Shown one piece after another: positions 1-10,754 of a DNA stretch of 64,000 nt. Each line of letters starts with the position of its first letter. Position 1 is the first letter of the stretch. Position numbers and translations under genes: made by a program. Under the pieces are notes generated by a model, which saw only the letters and a program-made list of their open reading frames with translations, ran no database searches and was not told the origin of the DNA. The DNA lies in the NCBI RefSeq assembly GCF_030272615.1, contig NC_081415.1, positions 230,352,803-230,416,802 of the forward strand. The letters are read 5' to 3'. This stretch comes from Cryptomeria japonica. Taxonomy: Eukaryota > Streptophyta > Pinopsida > Cupressales > Cupressaceae.

Positions 1-2
1 TC

Positions 3-848
3 ATTCGTTTGCAGGTCCAACAGCTGGAAGGTGGAATTTTTATCAGTCAGTCTAAGTATATGAAGGAAGTGTTAAAGACCTTTGGAATGGAAGACTTTAA
101 ATTGGTTGGAACACCTATAGTTATAGGTTGCAGATTGTCAAAATAAGATGATTCACCCTCAGTGGATGAGAAGGAATACAAATCTATGATTGGGAAACTT
201 CATTATGTTATTCATAGTAGACCGGATATTGCCCGTGCAGATGGTTTAGTAGCAAGATTTCATAAAAGCCTTAAGGAGACACATATGATAGTAGTGAAGA
301 GAATATTCAGATACCTTAGAGGGACAGTTGACTATGGATTATGGTATCCATACAGAAGAAGTTTTTCTTTGCAAGTATTCACTAATGCAAATTGGGCAAG
401 AAATGGGGATAACTGGAAAAGAACAACAGGTGGAGCATTCTTTCTAGGTGATAGACTGGTATCTTGGACCAGTAAGAAACAAATTTGTAGTTCTCAGTCT
501 ACAACAGAAGTAGAGTATTTGGTTGCATCCATGAATTGTACACAAACAATATGGATGAGACATGTCTTGGAAGGATTCAAGGAGGATATGGCAGAATCGG
601 TAGTCATACATTGTGATAACACTAGTGCTATAAACATTTCAAATATCCTGGTACTGCACGTTAGGACTAAACATATTGAATTGAAGTATCATTTTCTAAG
701 AGAAAGAGTGCAGGAAAATAAAGTGAGATTGGAGCATGTGTCAAGTAAGGAGTAGTTGGTAGATATATTCACTAATCCATTACCTAAGGAAACATTTGAA
801 TATCTCAGAGGCAAGCTAGGCATTATACCCCTACACAAGATCAACTAG
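3..848 (+). pseudogene. Copia A reverse transcriptase C-terminus and RNase H
   Basis: This frame encodes the end of a Copia-type polyprotein. It has the RT connection segment (SQSKYMKEVLKTFGM), the thumb region (YKSMIGKLHYV, SRPDIA), and an RNase H domain with the family landmarks RYLRGT, the GG-F--G--VSW-SKKQ block, the STTEVEYLVAS block, the HCDN active-site region and the KHIELKYHFLRE block. The C-terminal tail reads IFTNPLPKETFEYLRGKLG, typical of Copia. Two in-frame stops (TAA at 141-143, TAG at 753-755) break it, and the usual D in the first RNase H motif reads N (TNANWA). In an active element it would copy RNA to DNA and degrade the template. It is a decayed 3' remnant. Confidence 0.9.
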
Positions 849-1169
849 GATGATAGTGATGCATCAATCTAGTGGACTTATTGAATATCTTTCACTATAA
901 ATTGATGAGAAGTGGGCTACTCCTCAGGGAGAATACCAAAGATGAAGCAGTAGAAATGAAGTCATAAGATACCTTTGCACCTTTGGAAATGTTGTCAAAG
1001 GGGGAGAAGAACAATAACGCATAGAAGAACAATGATAGGGAGAAGTAATGCTAAGGAGGAGAAGATCAAGTGAAGCACAAATCAGTACAGCATGGCATGA
1101 TGAGTTCCTAGTATTTTCAATCAGTTGATTGTTTTGGTGTTTCATTATTTTAGTGTTGCCATCGATTCC

Positions 1170-1181
1170 AAAGGGGGATAA
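1170..1181 (+). other. Polypurine tract of Copia A
   Basis: The purine run AAAGGGGGATAA lies directly before TGTTGG, the LTR start. This is the expected plus-strand primer position for a Copia element, and it fixes the LTR start at 1182. Confidence 0.8.
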
Positions 1182-1536
1182 TGTTGGCATGTTGTCATAA
1201 CTAATAGAGATTATGGTGTACCAGTAAAGGATTATGTTTATATGAGGAGATTGATGGACTATTGGTGATGATATAATTGTGATATGATGCTTTATGATCA
1301 GTTATTTCTATTGTCATTGATGGCAACCATGTTTGTTTATGTTTGGTATATCATCTAAGTTATCTAAGTATAGCCTAACCGATAATGGATTGAGTTGGAT
1401 AGCAAAATTGCTAAGTTGCAGTCAACCAGTAAGCAGGAACAAAGAAGGAGATGGTTGTGGTAGAGATCCGTGTTGAGTTAGGTGTTGCGGTTTGGAATAT
1501 ATGCTTATGACATTATAATGAGTCTATGATAGGAAC

Positions 1537-2765
1537 GGTTACTACTTACTAAGATTGCCATTAGTCTTATGTTCAAAAGTTATTCTACATATTCTAGTTT
1601 GTTACTACTACCGAATCTTTCAGTCGATAAGCACAGAACAGTCGGTAAGCACAGTGCAGTCGGTTATAGAAGAAAGTAGTATCAGAGCATAGTATACACT
1701 GAACACTCTACCGAGTAACACTCTATGTCTACCAAGTAGCAAGAATGAGATACCGAGTGAACACACACCGAGTGAAACATGTTACCAGATTCACTGAACC
1801 TGGACATATATGGGAAACGTGTTACAAAGATCGAGGAACAAGTAACCATTATCACATTGGAAATTGCACTTAAAGATTGTGTATGATTTTGAGGTCATCT
1901 AACCAATGAAATATTTGCATGGTTATTCATTCAAGAAATCATGTTTGTAAGATCGAAGCATGGACCAGATCACTGACACAAGAGATCTATTTATACAACA
2001 TGAATTCAGGATTAGATATATGTGCAAGTATATATGTGCATGTGTGTGTGAAGCAAGACATATAGAAAAAGGAAAATCATGAGATATCATAGAGTGTTAT
2101 GACTGTTACATTTGACAGAGAAACACAAAGGTCACCAAGCAGGATTTCAGAGAACAGTCAAGGAACAGAGTAAACAGAAGGGTTTACCGAGTTAATATAT
2201 GGATTACTGAGGTATGCTATAAGCAAGGTAATATCATTTTGAGCACATAGAATCTACTATAACATTTCAGATGTAAAGTTGCAGATAATTTGTAAAGATT
2301 TGATTGTAATGTTTTGAGTTGTAAGAAAAACCTCTAACAAAGTAAAAGACTCTAACTAAGTCTATAAATCGTAAAGCCTCTAACCAGGTGCAACATTTAG
2401 AATAAGTGTTGTAAAATCCTTTAGCAAGGTAGATGTAATAGATCTTGATACTCCTAATAGGGTAAGCTATCAGAAATAGCTAAACATGTAGCTCTAACTG
2501 AGCAACCTTTATTATTGCAGTAGTGAAGTTGTGGGTGTCATCCCCACCACAGTTTTTCTCTCTAACCAAGAGTTTCTGCGTAGCCAAAATATATGTTTTA
2601 TGGAGTGAATTGTGTATGATTGTTATTTTTTTGTTTTAGCATTATATTATGTTACTGCACTATTCAGTTTATGCTTAACAGTAAAGTTATTGTTGAAGAA
2701 AAGTTTTGAAGTATTGATTCACCCCTCCCCTCTCAGTACATTAGCTTTCCATATTGGGCCTAATA
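1537..2765 (+). repeat. 5' LTR of element 1
   Basis: It matches 8434-9623 along its length. A stretch of roughly 39 bp near 1770-1810 is present here and absent in the 3' copy, apparently lost between short GAAACNTGTTAC repeats. It ends CCTAATA where the 3' copy ends CCTAACA. The body contains repeated ACCGAGT and CAGTCGGTAAGC motifs and, toward the end, repeated CTCTAACNAGGT-like motifs. Confidence 0.92.
1988..1996 (+). promoter_or_regulatory. Possible TATA box in the 5' LTR of element 1
   Basis: CTATTTATA lies about 450 bp into the LTR and is kept in the 3' copy. The position suits an LTR core promoter, with the motif-rich remainder as transcribed leader. It is supported by motif and place only. 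Confidence 0.4.
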
Positions 2766-2767
2766 AT

Positions 2768-2779
2768 TGGTATCAGAGC
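2768..2779 (+). other. Primer binding site of element 1 (initiator tRNA-Met type)
   Basis: TGGTATCAGAGC begins two bases after the 5' LTR end. This is the standard plant Copia primer site complementary to the 3' end of initiator methionine tRNA. It fixes the LTR boundary and orientation. Confidence 0.92.
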
Positions 2780-2827
2780 TTCAATCTTGGAAAAGGGTTT
2801 AACTGCCTGAAGAGAAAGATCTTATCA

Positions 2828-4180
2828 ATGGAAGGCTATAAACAATCTCAAAGAATTGTATATCTGCAAGAAGAGTTGGATCATGCTAATCAAGTGATTG
2901 CAGACATGCAAAGACAAATGCAAAAGTCTCTGAAAGTTAGAAGAAGGTTATTTGATGATTTGTAGGACTCTCAAGAGCTAGTGGAAAAAATTGAGACATC
3001 ATCTGAGAATAGTATGTCTGAAGAGACTAAAGAAATGATTGAAGTGTTGAAAGAAAATAACAAAGCACTGACTGATCAGCTAAAAGCAATGAAAAGAGAA
3101 CATGAGCATTTCAGCACACAGATGATTGAAAATCTTGATGCATTAAGGACAGTCGAGGACAAAGTAAGAGATCTAGAAAGAGAGAAACAACAACTTGAAG
3201 CATTAGTATCTTAAAAGAATGATGAAATCATAAGATTGACTGGGACTCAATAAAATCTGTCAGATCAACTAGGTTATGCACATCATGAAGCAAATCTAAA
3301 AGATGATGAGAATCAAACATTGCAACTTGAAGTATCAAGGTTGACCGATGAACTTGAAATAGAGAAGAAATCCAAAGAAACACTGAAGAAGAGTTATGAA
3401 GCATCAAAGATGGTGGATGAGCAACTGAATACAAGAAGACCCAACAAAGATGTCGGACTCGGTTACAAAGGAAAAGACTCTACTGAGAAGGGAATTCATA
3501 CTACGGAGAGAGGAGAATCATCAAAGCAAGCTGGAATCAAAAAGAACATCAAAAGAAAGAAACCTATTTGCAATTACTATAGAAATCAAGGTCATACTGC
3601 CAACATGTGCCAAATTAGAAAAGGTAAGCAACCGAATGTCACTAAGTCCAACGATTATTGTTACAATTGCAATAAATATGATCACACATTTAACCAATGT
3701 AGGACAAAGTCTGCTAGCAATTATAAGAATGCAAAATTCAAAGGGTTTTGTAAAAACTGCAATAGATATGGACACAGTACCAAGAAGTGTTGGTTTAAAC
3801 AAAATAACTATATGTGGTCTGCACACCGAGCAAATACTGGAAGCTACCGAACTCACAGAGAACTTAACCAACCATATGTTGCAGTACCATGGGATTACAA
3901 TACAAGGATATGGTGTGAATATTGTGGAAGATATGGACATATAAGTGTCAACTGCTTTATAAGGTTTGGAATGAACAACCGAAGATCATGGAGAAATCCT
4001 AGTATGGCATATTTTCATTGTCACAAAGTTGGACACTTGGCTAGAGATTGCAGAGATCAACCTAGAGGAGACACTGAAGAAATAATAATAAAATTACAGA
4101 TGATTTGGAAAAAGAAGGAAATTGTGTCAAATGAAGAAAGCACCTTACCTACCGAGTTAAGTGCACCTATTCCAAATTAA
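2828..4180 (+). pseudogene. Element 1 gag-like protein: long coiled coil followed by five CCHC-type zinc knuckles
   Basis: The frame runs from ATG 2828 to the stop at 4178-4180 (about 450 codons) with three in-frame stops (2963, 3212 and about 3251). The N-terminal half is rich in E, K, L and Q with heptad spacing (YLQEELDHANQVIADMQRQM, LKENNKALTDQLKAMKREHE), so a coiled coil is likely. A basic linker follows, then five knuckles. Three are complete (CYNCNKYDHTFNQC, CKNCNRYGHSTKKC, CEYCGRYGHISVNC). In the first, the second Cys reads Tyr; in the last, the first Cys reads Tyr or Phe. I do not see the usual Copia gag (UBN2-type) domain. Nucleic-acid binding and particle assembly are the likely roles (family inference). 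Confidence 0.8.
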
Positions 4181-4748
4181 TCGGTAAAGGTATGAAGGGA
4201 CTGCACTCTCTCAAAGGTCAAATCTTAACAGTTCCTACTTTATTATGTACTTAAGTCAAAATCCGCATAGTTAAAGATGTATTATTAAGTTTGAAATTCT
4301 ATCAAAGTCTTTTGAAAGTGCTATAAAGGAAACCTGTCAAGTCAGTAACTACAGGAAGCATGTCTAGTCGGTAAATGAAGGAAATCTGGCTACTCGGTTA
4401 AAGCAGAAAAAGGAGAGTAAATCGGTTTAGTGGAACTGAGTGCATTTAATGTTTTAACCTAACCTGCACGGAGCCTGATAAGGTATATTGTGTACTTAAA
4501 GCATTTACACGGTCATTTTTCACTTACCAAGTTTTCAAGAGAGTAGAGCAAAGTGATTCCAAGGCGATCAAACCTCCTCCGAAGCAAAATTCAAGGTATT
4601 TACATCAATCTCACTGCATTGTTAAGCTGGTTTACCGATCATATCTGTTGAAGATTTATGTTTCATATTTGTTAAGAGGAAAAGCGTCTATCATTTGAAA
4701 GTTTTCAAACCCTAAGGATATTTTGATAATTTCTATCTAAAATCTACA
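4181..4748 (+). other. Spacer between the two genes of element 1
   Basis: About 570 bases have no credible reading frame. Several TCGGTAAA and ACCGAG words occur, like those elsewhere in element 1. A possible pyrimidine-rich acceptor lies upstream of the ORF2 start, but a splice cannot be shown from sequence alone. Confidence 0.5.
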
Positions 4749-7700
4749 ATGGCACCAAAGATCCAAGAACCCATTGTTGTTAAGAATGTTGAAAAGCCCT
4801 CACTAAAATACTCTCTAACTCCCAAAGTAGCATCAGAACCAGATGACAAAACTGCATTTTCACTCATCCCAGACAGAGTTTTACTAGTTGAGGATGTCAG
4901 ATTCTTCACCAAATGTCGAGTTGAAGAACTAGGTCATGTTGAAATCAAAAACATCTATGATGAATTGTGCACCGATGGGAAATTGGATAGCAAGTATGAG
5001 CACATTAAGATCAAGGGATTGACTGAAGCCCTAACCTATCCCCGTGTCTTCAAACCCCAATGAGTCAAGTTTGTTCTGAGCAGAGTTCACAATTATTTCA
5101 TGTGGTTAGAGGAGAAAGCATTCAAAATCACCAAGGAAATCATTCATCTGATCACCGATTACCCTATTTATGATCATGCTCGAGCTCATAAGATGATATC
5201 ACAAAAGGAATTGATCACCTTAACTGGAGTGGAATCCGATTGTAGAGGATTGAAACTAAATAATGTAACTGATGCAGAGCTAAAGTTTTCTATTAGAGTG
5301 ATAGGTTATTGTTTCTTCCAATCGGCAAGGGAAAACAGTGTACCCTGTGCAGCAGTCGACTTAGCATACAAATTGTGAAAAAGGGAATGAAAATTGATCT
5401 TTGTGAAGTATTGCTAAAAAACCTATTTGAGAATCTAAACACCATCAGGAAGCCGAAGAAGAACAACTCGGCCAATACACTAAAGTTTGGATCATTGTTA
5501 GTATGCATGTTTTTCTATTTTGAAAAATTCTTTCCAACAGTCGGTAAAGTAGTTTGGGAGCTACACCGACCAGTCACTCATCAAATCAATGACTTTATCA
5601 AATGTCTAGGTGACAACTTCAATGATATTATGGATGATTATTTCAGTAAGTTTCAAGAGAAGATGCATAACAAGTATATAATTCCACCCCAGCTAGTGGA
5701 AAAATACAAAGATGACATATGTTTTGAAGTAGACACCGACTACTGCTACGTGAATGTTGTGGAACCAAGAACTCAATCTTTGCCACCTATGGGTTATGAG
5801 ATTGACTTTGACATCACACAACAACAGATAGATGCCTTTCTTACACTACCAAGGCATGCTACCGAGCTGAGGTATGGAACATATGAAGAAGTGAAAGAGA
5901 AAGTAAAGATGAGCATTGTAGTACCAAAAGCTACAAGAAAAGCAACAAAGATGATCAAGGCACTATCAGAGAAATTTGGAGAAGGTTCTTCCTCCACACC
6001 TGTCAAGGGCACACTTGTAATCAGCGAGGAGGAATCAGAAGCCCAAGAGGCTGCTATTACACTAAGCACCGAGTTGCCTAAAGGGAAAGTTTTGAAGAGG
6101 AAGAAACATGACACATCAAAGGCATCACCGACTCCCTCAGTAAAGCGCCCAAACACATGATCATCTACAGTGTCACCGAGTAAGAAACCAAAGACTGTTG
6201 ATGTTCCTAAGGTAACAAAGACCTATAAGAAATCTACTCGGAGACTCATTTTGACTAAAGAGTCCAGTGACACAGAGTCTAAAGATGCTAACAAATTTCA
6301 GATTGTTAAGAGGACAAAGGAAAATGTACATAGTGTTGCTAATTTTTGTACTAACTTGAAAGAATATGGTGGATTTGGAGGATTCAGATATGTTAAGTAT
6401 GAAACCAGATCTGATGATGAGAAGAGACAAATAGAAGAAGCTATCATCTGCACACTTCTCAAATTTTGATTGGTCTCATTGGAAGTATCTAACTCTCTTC
6501 CAAAAGAATTATATTTGCATATTGATAACAGGTGGAAATATGCAATGGACTCGGAGAAACAAATTAGAGAAAGAAGTCTGGTACATCTCTTTCGAGACAT
6601 GTCGGTAGTTGAAATAAAAGAACATCTGACAACCTACCACACAAGTTCCTTGTCAAACAAAGAGCCTTAAAACTGATGAATGGTCTATATATTGAAGTGG
6701 AAAATGAGACAAAAGAAAAGTGTGGGAAATCTTTCGACTCAAGGCTGCTGGTGAGCAAGGTGAAGTAGAAATAGTTGATATCACCGAGCAAGATCCTGAT
6801 GTCACCAAGCAAGACCCTGCTGACACCATACAAATTGATGAAGACATCATGGACACCGAGGCACCTGATCAGGAAATGATAGAAGGCAATGCCTATGCAA
6901 AACTGGTATCTAGTGAGTCAGTTTTGGAACAAGTTCAGCCTTATCCTCCGGTCACTCATTCTGCTACAACTGAGGCCCCTCAAGATACTGAACAAGGTGC
7001 AGAGGTTCACAAGTCTATAGAAGGAGAAGCTACTCCTTAGGCCACTGGGGAACAGACCTCTCAGGATCCTCCTAACACTAAAAATGTTGCAACTGAGACC
7101 CCGAGCACCAAACCACCGAAGGACTCAGCAAAGGCTAAAGAAACTGACAAAAGTGTTGCCTCCACCGAGCAACCTACCGAGGATCCACAAGCCTCCCAAG
7201 CTATTGTATTGGTTCAACTGGCCAAATCTAAAGAAAAGAAGATGAAAAAGCATAGTTTCAAGGTTGATATATCGAAACCAATAGTGTTGCCCAATGTAGA
7301 CATATCAAAATTAAAAGGTCAAGCACTCATTGAATTCGGTACTATGCAAAGCAAAGGCCGAACAGGAAAAAAAAATGGCCATACAAAAGAAAAATAAAGT
7401 ACTTCAGAAGGTAAAGACACTATTATCAGATATGCTACCCATAGCTACAATGTCAACAGATGCAGCCATCCATATTCAACTGGATGAACTCCTCAATCAG
7501 ATAGAGACATCTGGAGTAGATGCATCTGAATATTTAATCAAGTTAAAGGACAAAGAGCTCACTGCAAAAATGATTGAAGAGGTACAAAAAGCTATTGCTA
7601 TTGGCAAAGTTAAACTTGTCAAATTTATTGCTGAGTTGTCCCCTCAACTCAAGCAGGTTCTTTATTTATTTCAGAAACTCTGTACATTCTCTTTATTCAT

Positions 7701-8115
7701 TAAAGATATCAAAAATAAAACAAAATAAATTGAGAAAGAGATCACTGATCTCTCAAATAAGTTGACCACCGAGCCCAATTCTATTCAGAATTTTTATACA
7801 AAGTTACAACAGCTCATGGCTCAATAATTGGAACTCAAGAATGAAGAGCACAAAATAAGGATGGACATTATGACTCTTCAAACCTTATTCATTCCCCACT
7901 TATCCTCCGTTCAAGAATAGAGCAACTGAGCCACTTACCTATCTACTACACAAGAGGGAAGCACATTAGATGGCTTAATTTCTCTATCGGCTAACATTCA
8001 AGCATAGAATTCTTTAATGGACAGTGTCAAGGATGCACTCTTTGTCGCCCTCACCGAAGCAAGGACAAAGTATAAATCCATTTTTGACTAGTTGCCTCCA
8101 CCAAATGGTAACTAA
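4749..8115 (+). pseudogene. Element 1 ORF2: large protein of unknown function
   Basis: Starting at ATG 4749 (MAPKIQEPIVVKNVEK), a reading frame of about 1,100 codons can be followed to the TAA at 8113-8115, with stops (5061, 5376, 6158, 6467 and others) and frameshifts near 5370, 6690 and 7340. The first roughly 450 residues look folded, with hydrophobic helices (VIGYCFFQSARENSVPC, FGSLLVCMFFYFEKFFP, MDDYFSKFQEKM). A long linker rich in K, E, T, P and D follows, then a helical C-terminus (LDELLNQIETSGVDASEYL, YTKLQQLMAQ). The N-terminal part aligns by eye with the minus-strand frame at 47080-50184 of element 2 (for example VIGY-F-S-R-NSVP and YF--FQ-KM), so selection once acted on it. No known enzyme motif is visible. 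A structural or trans-acting role in the life cycle is a guess. Confidence 0.7.
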
Positions 8116-8132
8116 ATTTTGATGTTTGTCAA

Positions 8133-8432
8133 AAAAGGGGGAGTATAGTATCAAAGTATATAGGGGGAGTGTAGTATACAGGGGGAGTATACCGAGCAGT
8201 GAACAGAGCAGTAAGCAAAGAACAAGAGCAGCACACAGAACATTGATCACCGAGCATGCAAAGTTAGAGTTATGAACAGTATATTGATAAGGGGAGTATA
8301 TCTGAATATACTATTTCATTGACAAATGTATATATTGTCAATTTAGTCAAAATTTGCAAGTATATAGATTTTTGAGTTATAACTTTGAAAGTAATTTTTG
8401 TCAAACATCTCAACTAATGTCAAAAGGGGAGA
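8133..8432 (+). other. Serial purine boxes and the polypurine tract of element 1
   Basis: AAAAAAGGGGGAG, ATAGGGGGAG, CAGGGGGAG and AAGGGGAG occur in series between ORF2 and the LTR. The last box, AAAAGGGGAGA at 8422-8432, directly precedes the 3' LTR start TGTTACTACT and is the likely plus-strand primer. The earlier boxes resemble it and share a following TATAGTAT-like sequence. Confidence 0.7.
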
Positions 8433-8433
8433 T

Positions 8434-9623
8434 TGTTACTACTTACTAAGATTGCCATTAGTCTTATGTTCAAAAGTTATTCTATATATTCTAGTCGGTT
8501 ACTACTACCAAATCTTTCAGTCGATAAGCACAGAACAGTCGGTAAGCACAGTGCAGTCGGCTATAGAAGAAAGTAGTATCAGAGCGTAGTATACACCGAA
8601 CACTCTACCGAGTAACACTCTATGTCTACCGAGCAGCAAGAACAATATACCAAGTGAACATACACCAAGTGAAACGTGTTACAAAGATCGAGGAACAAGT
8701 AACCGTTATCACATTGGAAATTGCACTTAAAGATTGTGTATGATTTTGACGTCATCTAACCAATGAAATATTTTGCATGGTTATTCATTCGAGAAATCAT
8801 GTTTGTAAGATCGAAGCATGGACCAGATCACTGACACAAGAGATCTATTTATACAGCATGAATTCAGGATTAGATATATGTGCAAGTATATATATGCATG
8901 TGTGTGTGAAGTAAGACATATACAAAAAGGAAAATCATGAGATATCACAGAGTGTTATGACTGTTACAGTTGATAGAGAAACACAAAGGTCACCAAAAAG
9001 GATTTCAGAGAATGGTCAAGGAATAGAGTAAACATAAGGGTTTACCGAGTTAATATATGGATTACCAAGGTATGCTATAAGCAAGGTAATATCATTTTGA
9101 GCACATAAAATCTGCTATAACATTTCAAATGTAAAGTTGCAGATAATTTGTAAAGATTTGATTGTAATATTTTGAGTTGTAAGAAAAACCTCTAACAAGG
9201 TAAAAGACTCTGACTAAGTCTATAAATTGTAAAGCCTCTAACTAGGTGTAGCATTTAGAATAAGTGTTGTAAAATCCTTTAGCAAGGTAGATCTAATAGA
9301 TCTTGATACTCCTAACAGGGTAAGCTATCAGAAATAGCTAAACATGTAGCTCTAACCAAGCAACCTTTATTATTGTAGTAGTGAAGTTGTGGGTGTCATC
9401 CCCACCATAGTTTTTCTCTCTAACCAAGAGTTTCTGCGTAACCAAAATATATGTGTTATGGAGTGAATCATGTATGATTGTTATTTATTTGTTTTAGCAT
9501 TATATTATGTTACTGCACTATTCAGTTTATGTTTAACAGTAAAGTTATTGTTGAAGAAAAGTTTTGAAGTACTGATTCACCCCTCCCCTCTCAGTACATT
9601 AGCTTTCCATATTGGGCCTAACA
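8434..9623 (+). repeat. 3' LTR of element 1
   Basis: It begins TGTTACTACT after the polypurine tract, ends GGGCCTAACA, and is followed by the GGAAC target duplication. It is very similar to 1537-2765, which suggests a fairly recent insertion relative to the split Copia A host. Confidence 0.92.
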
Positions 9624-10754
9624 GGAACCACATCATGTTTGTAATTGACTATTGTATATTCAATGTAGGGTTTGAGAACCGGTGACAAGATCTGTAACCG
9701 ATGATGTTTTATGGTTTGGTGGTGAATCTTATCATGATCTTATCTTAGTGGTGACATTTTGTAATCCATGTGAAGTGATAAGATTCTATTTTAGCACAAT
9801 CAAGGAATGAATTTTTTGGGAAACAACGAAGTGCTTAGCAGAATATGATAAGGGTTTGACAGCTTATTAGATCGATGTGTGGTGATGTGTTATGATCATT
9901 CAACTGTTGTAATTGTCTTGAAATTTGTTGTAATGGTATGAAATGATTATCTATAATTATTTGTAATGATATGATATGATCTATGATATAAATTCTTTGT
10001 AAGATGGGGTTATGTAACCGACTTAGTTGAAAAGTGTATTTAGGTCAAGTTTGAGAAGAGATTTTGTGTTGGTGATCAAAGAAGGAGAGTGTGTCAAACC
10101 AGATTGAGATGTCTACATGTGTGAAGAAAATTGGAGTTGAAATAGATTTGTACTAGCAAGAAGAGAGTGTTGTGATGAGTTCATTTACCATTTGTTACCT
10201 AAGAGTTACAATAGTATTAAAATCCCTTAACCAGGTAGGTCCTAAGAGGCCTGATCTTGTAAATCCCTTCACTGGGTGGCTCATTAACTTGAGTTTAAAT
10301 CCTTTGGCAAGGTTACTCCTAATAGGGTAGATCTCCTAACAGAGATGAGGTTAAAATACCTTCATCGGGTGACTCCTAACAAGGTCTCCCTTAACCAACA
10401 TTATTGTAAAGCTCCTAACCGGGCTAGGCCTTTGATAGGGTGCATCCCAAAAGAGTGCAAATTTTGTGGGTACCAATTCCCACCATGTTTTTTCCCATTG
10501 GGTTTCCACGTGAAAAATATTTGTGTTCATATGGTGGTTGATTTTTTTATGTGTGGATTTGATAGCATTACATTGCTTACATGTTGATGAACACATGAAT
10601 GAGTAGTTTGGTAAATATTCTTTAAGTGATTGGTTGAGTAGGTACCGGTACTAGTTATGAATTATTTTTGAGAAGTATTTTCAAATTGATAAAAGATTTC
10701 AGATTATTGTTATTATTGATTCACCCCAGTAATAACCATATCCTCTCAATAACA

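Larger units (their letters stand above)
1537..9623 (+). mobile_element. Element 1: pol-less LTR retrotransposon with gag-like gene and unknown ORF2
   Basis: The element is bounded by two closely similar LTRs (1537-2765 and 8434-9623). It is flanked by a perfect 5-bp duplication GGAAC (1532-1536 and 9624-9628) and sits inside the 3' LTR of Copia A. It has an initiator-Met-type primer binding site, a coiled-coil plus zinc-knuckle gene, a long second reading frame, and a polypurine tract. No protease, integrase, RT or RNase H motif is visible in the 5.7 kb interior. It is therefore non-autonomous and must have used another element's enzymes, plausibly a Copia element with the same primer (inference). 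The first LTR base is G where the 3' copy has T. Confidence 0.92.
1..10754 (+). mobile_element. Ty1/Copia LTR retrotransposon copy A, 3' part, interrupted by element 1
   Basis: The window opens inside the reverse transcriptase region of a Copia element. RNase H, a 3' untranslated stretch, a polypurine tract and a TG-starting 3' LTR follow. The LTR runs to 1531, is broken by the 8.1 kb element 1, and resumes at 9629 to end near 10754 (CTCTCAATAACA). The 5' part lies outside the window, so its own target duplication cannot be checked. The LTR end is inferred from the usual Copia pattern of 'gattcaccc...ctctca...ca' and is less certain than the start. Confidence 0.8.
1182..10754 (+). repeat. 3' LTR of Copia A (1182-1531 plus 9629-10754), split by element 1
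   Basis: The LTR begins TGTTGGCATG after the polypurine tract. The halves rejoin across the GGAAC target duplication of element 1. The downstream half holds a leader-like region with many short 'cctaacNNggt' motifs and the block 'ttcccaccatg...tttccacgtgaaaaatattt' that recurs in other LTRs of this window. The ungapped length is about 1.48 kb. Confidence 0.75.

Noticed and set aside
2768-2779. tRNA gene suspected from TGGTATCAGAGC, also at 51975 and in the SINE-like repeat
   Set aside because: In elements 1 and 2 it is a primer site next to an LTR, with no tRNA cloverleaf around it; in the SINE-like block the arms do not fold as a tRNA.
10345-10596. Overlapping open frames on both strands in the Copia A LTR
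   Set aside because: They lie in the LTR leader region with repeated motifs and have no protein similarity that I recognise.
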